Positions 59,931 to 64,000 of a stretch of DNA of 64,000 bases are shown here, in pieces (position 1 is the stretch's first letter; each line of letters begins with the position of its first letter). The stretch spans positions 4,240 through 68,239 of the forward strand of contig JACKFB010000021.1 of the NCBI GenBank assembly GCA_020632695.1, read 5' to 3'. The notes under the pieces are model-generated. The model saw nothing but the letters and a program-made list of their open reading frames with translations. It ran no database searches and was not told the DNA's origin. Made by a program: the position numbers and the translations under genes. The stretch comes from Deltaproteobacteria bacterium (GTDB lineage Bacteria > Myxococcota_A > UBA9042 > PHBI01 > JACKFB01).

Positions 59931-61283
59931 ATGAACAAGACCACACCCCTGATCCTGCTGACCGCCGCCGCGCTGGTCTGGGCCTGCGACGACGGCGAAT
60001 CCAGCCCCCGCAGCCGGAACTTCACCGTGACCATCGCGAACGTCGCGACCGCCAGGCCCTTCGTGAGCGGCGGCGTGTTCAACACGCCCACCGGCGACGC
60101 GCAGCCCGGACCGGCCACCCCGGGGAAGAAGTACGAGTTCACCTTCGACGCGGGCCGCAAGCAGAAGCTCTCCTTCGTCACCATGCTCGCCGCCACCAAC
60201 GATCTCTTCTTCGGCCCCGACGGCGAAGGCATCGCCCTCTACGACGCCAACGGCGACCCGATCACCGCGGACGTGACCGACCAGATCCTCCTGTGGGACG
60301 CCGGCACCGAGGTCAACGAGGAGCCCAAGGTGGGCCCCAACACGGTGTCGAAGCAGTCCGGGCCCGACACGGGCGTCGACGAGAACGGCAACGTCGTGAC
60401 CATCGACGACGCCACCGACGGGGTCAGCTTCGCCTACCCCGCCCCGGACGAGGTGATGAAGGTCACGGTCACCCACATGACCGGCACCGAGTTCAAGGTG
60501 AGCATCGAGAACGTCTCCACCGACATGGCGCTGATGACCAGCGAGGGCGACTTCGCGGCCCCGCTCTCGCCCGGCGTGTGGGTGCTGCACAACGGCTCCG
60601 ACCCGCTCTTCACCGAGGGCATGCCCGACCGCGGCCAGGGCCTGGAGCACATCGCCGAGGACGGCAACCCCACCATGCTGGGTGCGTACGTGGCCGACAA
60701 CACCGGCATCACCTACCCGGCCTCGCCCGGCGCCTGGGTCGTCCACAGCGCCAGCACGATGCCGCTCTTCACCGACGGCGCCGCCGACTACGGTGACGGC
60801 GTGGAGCACATCGCCGAGGACGGCAACCCCACCATGCTGGGCTCCAACCTGACCAGCCTGGCCGGCTACGTCGCCGGGGCCGTCTTCAACATGCCGGTGG
60901 GCGCCTCGGGCCCCGGCCCCATCCTGCCCGGCTCCAGCTACAGCTTCAGCTTCGAGGCCACAGACGGCGACGCGCTCTCCTTCGTGACGATGCTGGCTGC
61001 CACCAACGACGCCTTCTTCGCGCCCGAGGACGGCGGCATCGCGCTCTTCGACAGCGCCGGAGAGCCCGTCACCGGCGACGTGACCAGCCAGATCGTGCTG
61101 TGGGACGCGGGCACCGAGGCCAACGAGCGCCCCGGCGTCGGCCCCAACACGGTCACCAACCAGCTCGCCCCCGACACCGGTGACCCGGGCGAGGGCAAGG
61201 TGCAGCCCATCCGCGAGGTGGGTGACGGCTTCACCTACCCGGCGGTGAGCGACGTGCTGAAGGTCACCGTGACGGCGAACTGA
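59931..61283 (+). CDS. Lipoprotein with two spondin-type domains
   Basis: This 450-residue protein has a lipoprotein signal (LTAAALVWAC). Two copies of a spondin_N-like domain lie at about 28-190 and 310-450. Each has GVFN-P-G, the block LSFVTMLAATNDxFF, IALxDxxGxP, and QIxLWDAGTExNExPxVGPN. Between them is a short duplicated unit with EHIAEDGNPTMLG twice. The second domain keeps all core motifs, so this is a recent internal duplication. Spondin domains bind surface glycoproteins in animals; in bacteria the role is unknown. AGGGAGG at 59915-59921 supports ATG 59931. Confidence 0.82.
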   Translation: MNKTTPLILLTAAALVWACDDGESSPRSRNFTVTIANVATARPFVSGGVFNTPTGDAQPGPATPGKKYEFTFDAGRKQKLSFVTMLAATNDLFFGPDGEGIALYDANGDPITADVTDQILLWDAGTEVNEEPKVGPNTVSKQSGPDTGVDENGNVVTIDDATDGVSFAYPAPDEVMKVTVTHMTGTEFKVSIENVSTDMALMTSEGDFAAPLSPGVWVLHNGSDPLFTEGMPDRGQGLEHIAEDGNPTMLGAYVADNTGITYPASPGAWVVHSASTMPLFTDGAADYGDGVEHIAEDGNPTMLGSNLTSLAGYVAGAVFNMPVGASGPGPILPGSSYSFSFEATDGDALSFVTMLAATNDAFFAPEDGGIALFDSAGEPVTGDVTSQIVLWDAGTEANERPGVGPNTVTNQLAPDTGDPGEGKVQPIREVGDGFTYPAVSDVLKVTVTAN

Positions 61284-61417
61284 GCCCTCCCGGCGCGACG
61301 CGGCCCCTGTGCGGCTCCAGTCCAGCCGCGCCGAGGCCGCCCGCGCTGCGACGCACCAGGCGTCTCGGGTTACGCGGCCTGCTTCCGCGTCGAACCGGCG
61401 GCCGCTATGATGCCGTC

Positions 61418-63184
61418 ATGCACACATCACGACTCCTGCTCGCAGCGGCGGCCTCGCTCGCCCTGGGCGCGTGCGACGGCACCAGCGTCGCCGAGCCCGA
61501 GTGCGTCATCGACGCCGACTGCCCGGGCCACGCAGCCGACAACGCCTGCGCCCTCGGCGCGCGCTGCGAGGCCGAGCGCTGCGTCGCCGTGGCCCCGGTC
61601 GACTGCAGCGGCTTCAGCGTGCCGCAGTGCTTCGAGCCGCGCTGCGATCCCACCGACGGGAGCTGCCAGCCGTCGGAGGTGAACTACGGCCCCTGCGACG
61701 ACGGCGACGCCTGCACCAGCGGGGAGACCTGCCTGCTGGGCGAGTGCCAGGGCGGCGAGCCGGTGAGCTGCGGGGCGTCGGGCGACTGCCGCTCGGCGAG
61801 CTGCGACCCGGCCAGCGGGTGCGTGGTGGAGGTGGTACCCAGCGGCGTCGACTGCGACGACGGCGATCCCTGCACCGCCGGCGACCGCTGTGACGGCGCG
61901 GGCGCCTGCCGAGCCGGCCCCCGGGACTGCGACGACGGCGATCCATGCACGACCGATGCCTGCGGCGCGGGTGGCTGTGAGCACGCGGCCATCGCCGAGG
62001 CGGCCGCCTGCGACGACGGCGATCCCTGCACCGCCAGCGACCTCTGCGGGGCCTCCGGCTGCGCCGGGACGCCACTCGCCGACGGCGCCACCTGCTTCGG
62101 CAGCGCGTGCACGACCGGGATGACCTGCACCGCAGGCGCCTGCGGAGGCGGCACGCCGGTGGCCGACGGCACCGAGTGCGAGGAGGACTTCGCGTGTGTC
62201 GGCCTCGCCACCTGCCAGGCGGGCGCCTGCGTCGGGCCGGCGACGCCCTGCCCCGACGACGGCAACCCCTGCACCGTGGACGCGTGCACCGCGAACCAGG
62301 GCTGCCTGTACCGGCCCGTCGCCGACGGGACGGCCTGCCAGCTCGGCCCCTGCGCCACCGGCGGCACCTGCGACAACGGCCTCTGCCTGTCGCTGACCGT
62401 CGCGCCCGACGGCCAAGCCTGCGACAGCGGGTCGGGCTGCGCGGTCGGCGAGACCTGCCTCGGGGGCGCGTGCGGCGCCGGCGACGCCAGCGCCTGCCTC
62501 CCCACGGTGGCCGCGCCGCTCCCCGGCGGCTTCCTGGTCACCGACAACGCGGCCGGCCGCATCGCCATGCTCGACGCCCACGGCAACCTGGCGCTGGCCA
62601 AAGGCGGCGAACACCCGGGCCCGGCCGGGGTCACCCTGGACCACAAGGGCGGCGACGGCTTCTTCGTCACCTACTCGGGCACAGGCGGCGCGCACACCCA
62701 CCACAAGATGGGCTGGGACGGCGCGCCCACCGACGGGGACGTCGTGCAGACCGGCCAGTGGCCCCTGACCGGCCCCTGCCTCGACCAGTCATCGTCCACG
62801 GGGAGCTGGCTCATCAGCTCCTGCGGGAAGAGCCGCGTCGTGCTGGACTACGCCGGCATGGTGCTGAACGCCTCGACGAACCTCAGCTCCTCGACCCGCG
62901 GCGTCGCCCTGGCGTCCTTCAAGGAGTACTGGTCCTTGGACGCCGCCGGCACCCTCAGCCACATCATCGACACCCTCGGCGGAGTCCAGAGCACCTGGAC
63001 CACCGGCCTCGACGGCGCCCGCGGCCTCGAACGCCACGCCTTCGGCTTCTTCGTCGGCTCACCGACCCGTCATCTCATCGTCCAGCTCGACCGCCTGGGC
63101 CGGCGGGTAAGAGCCATCCCGCTCCCGGAAGGCTGGGAGCTGTGGGACTTCGCCTGGCTGCGCCCCGGAACGGCGGCGCCCTGA
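61418..63184 (+). CDS. Cys-rich Asp-Gly-Asp repeat lipoprotein with C-terminal propeller-like domain
   Basis: This 588-residue protein has a lipoprotein signal (ASLALGAC). About ten modules of the CDDGDPCTxxDxC type follow (about 28-365), typical of Myxococcota surface proteins. A C-terminal region of about 220 residues begins PGGFLVTDNAAGRIAMLDA and carries strand repeats (PAGVTLDHKGGDGFFVTY, TRGVALASFKEYW), suggesting an NHL/beta-propeller-like fold. Asp-rich loops may bind calcium. No enzyme motif is seen. ATG 61418 begins the signal peptide. Confidence 0.72.
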   Translation: MHTSRLLLAAAASLALGACDGTSVAEPECVIDADCPGHAADNACALGARCEAERCVAVAPVDCSGFSVPQCFEPRCDPTDGSCQPSEVNYGPCDDGDACTSGETCLLGECQGGEPVSCGASGDCRSASCDPASGCVVEVVPSGVDCDDGDPCTAGDRCDGAGACRAGPRDCDDGDPCTTDACGAGGCEHAAIAEAAACDDGDPCTASDLCGASGCAGTPLADGATCFGSACTTGMTCTAGACGGGTPVADGTECEEDFACVGLATCQAGACVGPATPCPDDGNPCTVDACTANQGCLYRPVADGTACQLGPCATGGTCDNGLCLSLTVAPDGQACDSGSGCAVGETCLGGACGAGDASACLPTVAAPLPGGFLVTDNAAGRIAMLDAHGNLALAKGGEHPGPAGVTLDHKGGDGFFVTYSGTGGAHTHHKMGWDGAPTDGDVVQTGQWPLTGPCLDQSSSTGSWLISSCGKSRVVLDYAGMVLNASTNLSSSTRGVALASFKEYWSLDAAGTLSHIIDTLGGVQSTWTTGLDGARGLERHAFGFFVGSPTRHLIVQLDRLGRRVRAIPLPEGWELWDFAWLRPGTAAP

Positions 63185-63485
63185 CGGGAGCCGAGTCCGC
63201 CCCGCCGCCCTGCCCCCCGGCGCGCGAGTCGGTGTGATCGTAAGTAGATAGGGGTCCAGACGCCCGGCGGCCGTCACGCGCCGGCTTGGACGCTCGTCTT
63301 TCGAAGCGAGCGCTGGCACGAGAGCGCCGATCCCGCCCGGGTTCCGATCTTTGGGCACCTCCGGCGGGGCTTTCAGCATCACCTTCAAGCTGACCGCCAC
63401 CCTCAAGTGGCCGGTCTGAACCAGCCTTCGCTCGACTCGACCAAGCGCATCCCTCATCATCTCTCTTGCCCAGCGGAGCACTCCC
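63185..63485 (+). other. Gap with a possible gene remnant
   Basis: These 301 bases contain a frame ending at 63419 whose last residues, GTSGGAFSITFKLTATLKW plus two more, look like the C-terminus of a real protein. No start codon or convincing upstream part is found. The rest shows no repeat or RNA gene. GC content is lower than elsewhere. Confidence 0.3.
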
Positions 63486-63794
63486 ATGGCCAGCCGCCTC
63501 GAACTGCAGCCCCTCGTCACCGTGGCCGGCGACACCACGTCAGGAGACGTGACCATCATCCAGCCCATCGACCTCTGGGCTTCCATCGGCAACTGGGGCG
63601 CCGCCATCTTCACCACGGCGGTCAGTCACGTCTCGGTCATCAGCGGCGACACCGTCGACGTGATGCTGATGACCTGCCCCAACAAGTTTCGGCTATCAGC
63701 CCCCGGCCCCCAGCGGCCCCTCGAGCCAGATCGCAGCGTTCTCGCTCAACCTGGTCTCCAACCCCCAATGGTACAAGACCATCATCATGCTTGA
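63486..63794 (+). pseudogene. Frame-broken gene of unknown function
   Basis: ATG 63486 starts a protein-like reading (about 67 residues with DVTIIQPIDLWASIGNWG and SVISGDTVDVMLMTCPN) that degrades after a C-rich run near 63700. One frame over, AAFSLNLVSNPQWYKTIIM continues in the same style. After another C run near 63815, a third frame reads TNGPIEDWVF. This pattern suggests two single-base slips in C runs, by mutation or sequencing error. The family is not recognised. GGAGC precedes the ATG. Confidence 0.45.
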
Positions 63795-64000
63795 GCAGAC
63801 CTCCACGATCACGAACCCCCACCAACGGCCCCATCGAGGACTGGGTCTTCTGCCGAGCGCTACCATGGGCACGAGCATCCTCCATCCTTCGCCGGTAAAC
63901 GAGGTCATTGCGAGAATTGTGGACTTCGCGCGGTCTGGCGGTCGCATCGGCCAGCAGGACCCCATGGGAACGCATGAGTCCTACCCGGTAGGGCCCCCAC

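Noticed and set aside
59413..59946. Minus-strand frame overlapping the glgX end
   Set aside because: It is Arg/Gly/Pro-rich shadow coding opposite glgX and its terminator region.

Overview
The window is about 64 kb of very GC-rich DNA with dense, strongly GC3-biased genes. It carries many lipoproteins with Cys-rich Asp-Gly-Asp repeats, TPR proteins, a DUF4388-type protein and low-complexity Glu/Thr/Ala and Ser/Asp tracts. This style is typical of Myxococcota (former Deltaproteobacteria). No rRNA, tRNA, CRISPR array, integrase or transposase was recognised, so the stretch looks chromosomal. The organism assignment is inferred from gene content only.

Layout. 1-6391: a tightly overlapping run of ATP-grasp ligase (5' truncated), LysA-like PLP decarboxylase, urea-channel/M23-peptidase fusion, TPR plus outer-membrane beta-barrel protein, and a secreted TPR protein. 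It reads like a small-molecule synthesis-and-envelope-passage module. 6493-9203: a Cys-rich repeat lipoprotein, a hexanucleotide/minisatellite region and a cyclophilin. 9222-12667 (minus): MoaA and a YdeP/FdhF-type molybdopterin oxidoreductase with overlapping stop and start, ending in a perfect hairpin shared with the cyclophilin gene. 12814-16227: a phasin-like coiled-coil protein and a soluble lytic transglycosylase, followed by a structured tandem repeat array (16219-16765). 16987-22254: a TPR membrane protein whose repeat-rich N-terminus is split across frames, a DUF4388 protein, PhoH and YbeY. 22398-24022: a KDPG-aldolase-like and PfkB-like pair that both appear to lack catalytic residues. 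24350-27781: ferredoxin, HAD phosphatase, M29 aminopeptidase, HIT protein and UspA tandem protein.

27806-34500 (minus): an AsmA-like/GT51 glycosyltransferase fusion, a small lipoprotein and IleRS. 34706-36226: a radical SAM/SPASM maturase of the HxsB type without its usual partners. 36243-39789 (minus): aldo/keto reductase, vWA lipoprotein and SDR. 39889-41238: a lipoprotein with a Ser-Asp/Asp-Thr stalk. 41244-45795: ketopantoate-reductase-like protein, a TPR protein with a STAND-like N-terminus and a cobalamin-type radical SAM protein. 46144-48065 (minus): a lipoprotein and an MlaC-like protein.

48528-59684 is a complete GlgE-type alpha-glucan operon: GH13-GlgE fusion, TreS-maltokinase fusion, branching enzyme GlgB and debranching enzyme GlgX. 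Together these would convert trehalose to maltose, to maltose-1-phosphate, to branched alpha-1,4-glucan, and trim it. 59931-63184 encodes a spondin-domain lipoprotein and another Cys-rich lipoprotein. The last 800 bases hold what looks like a frame-broken gene.
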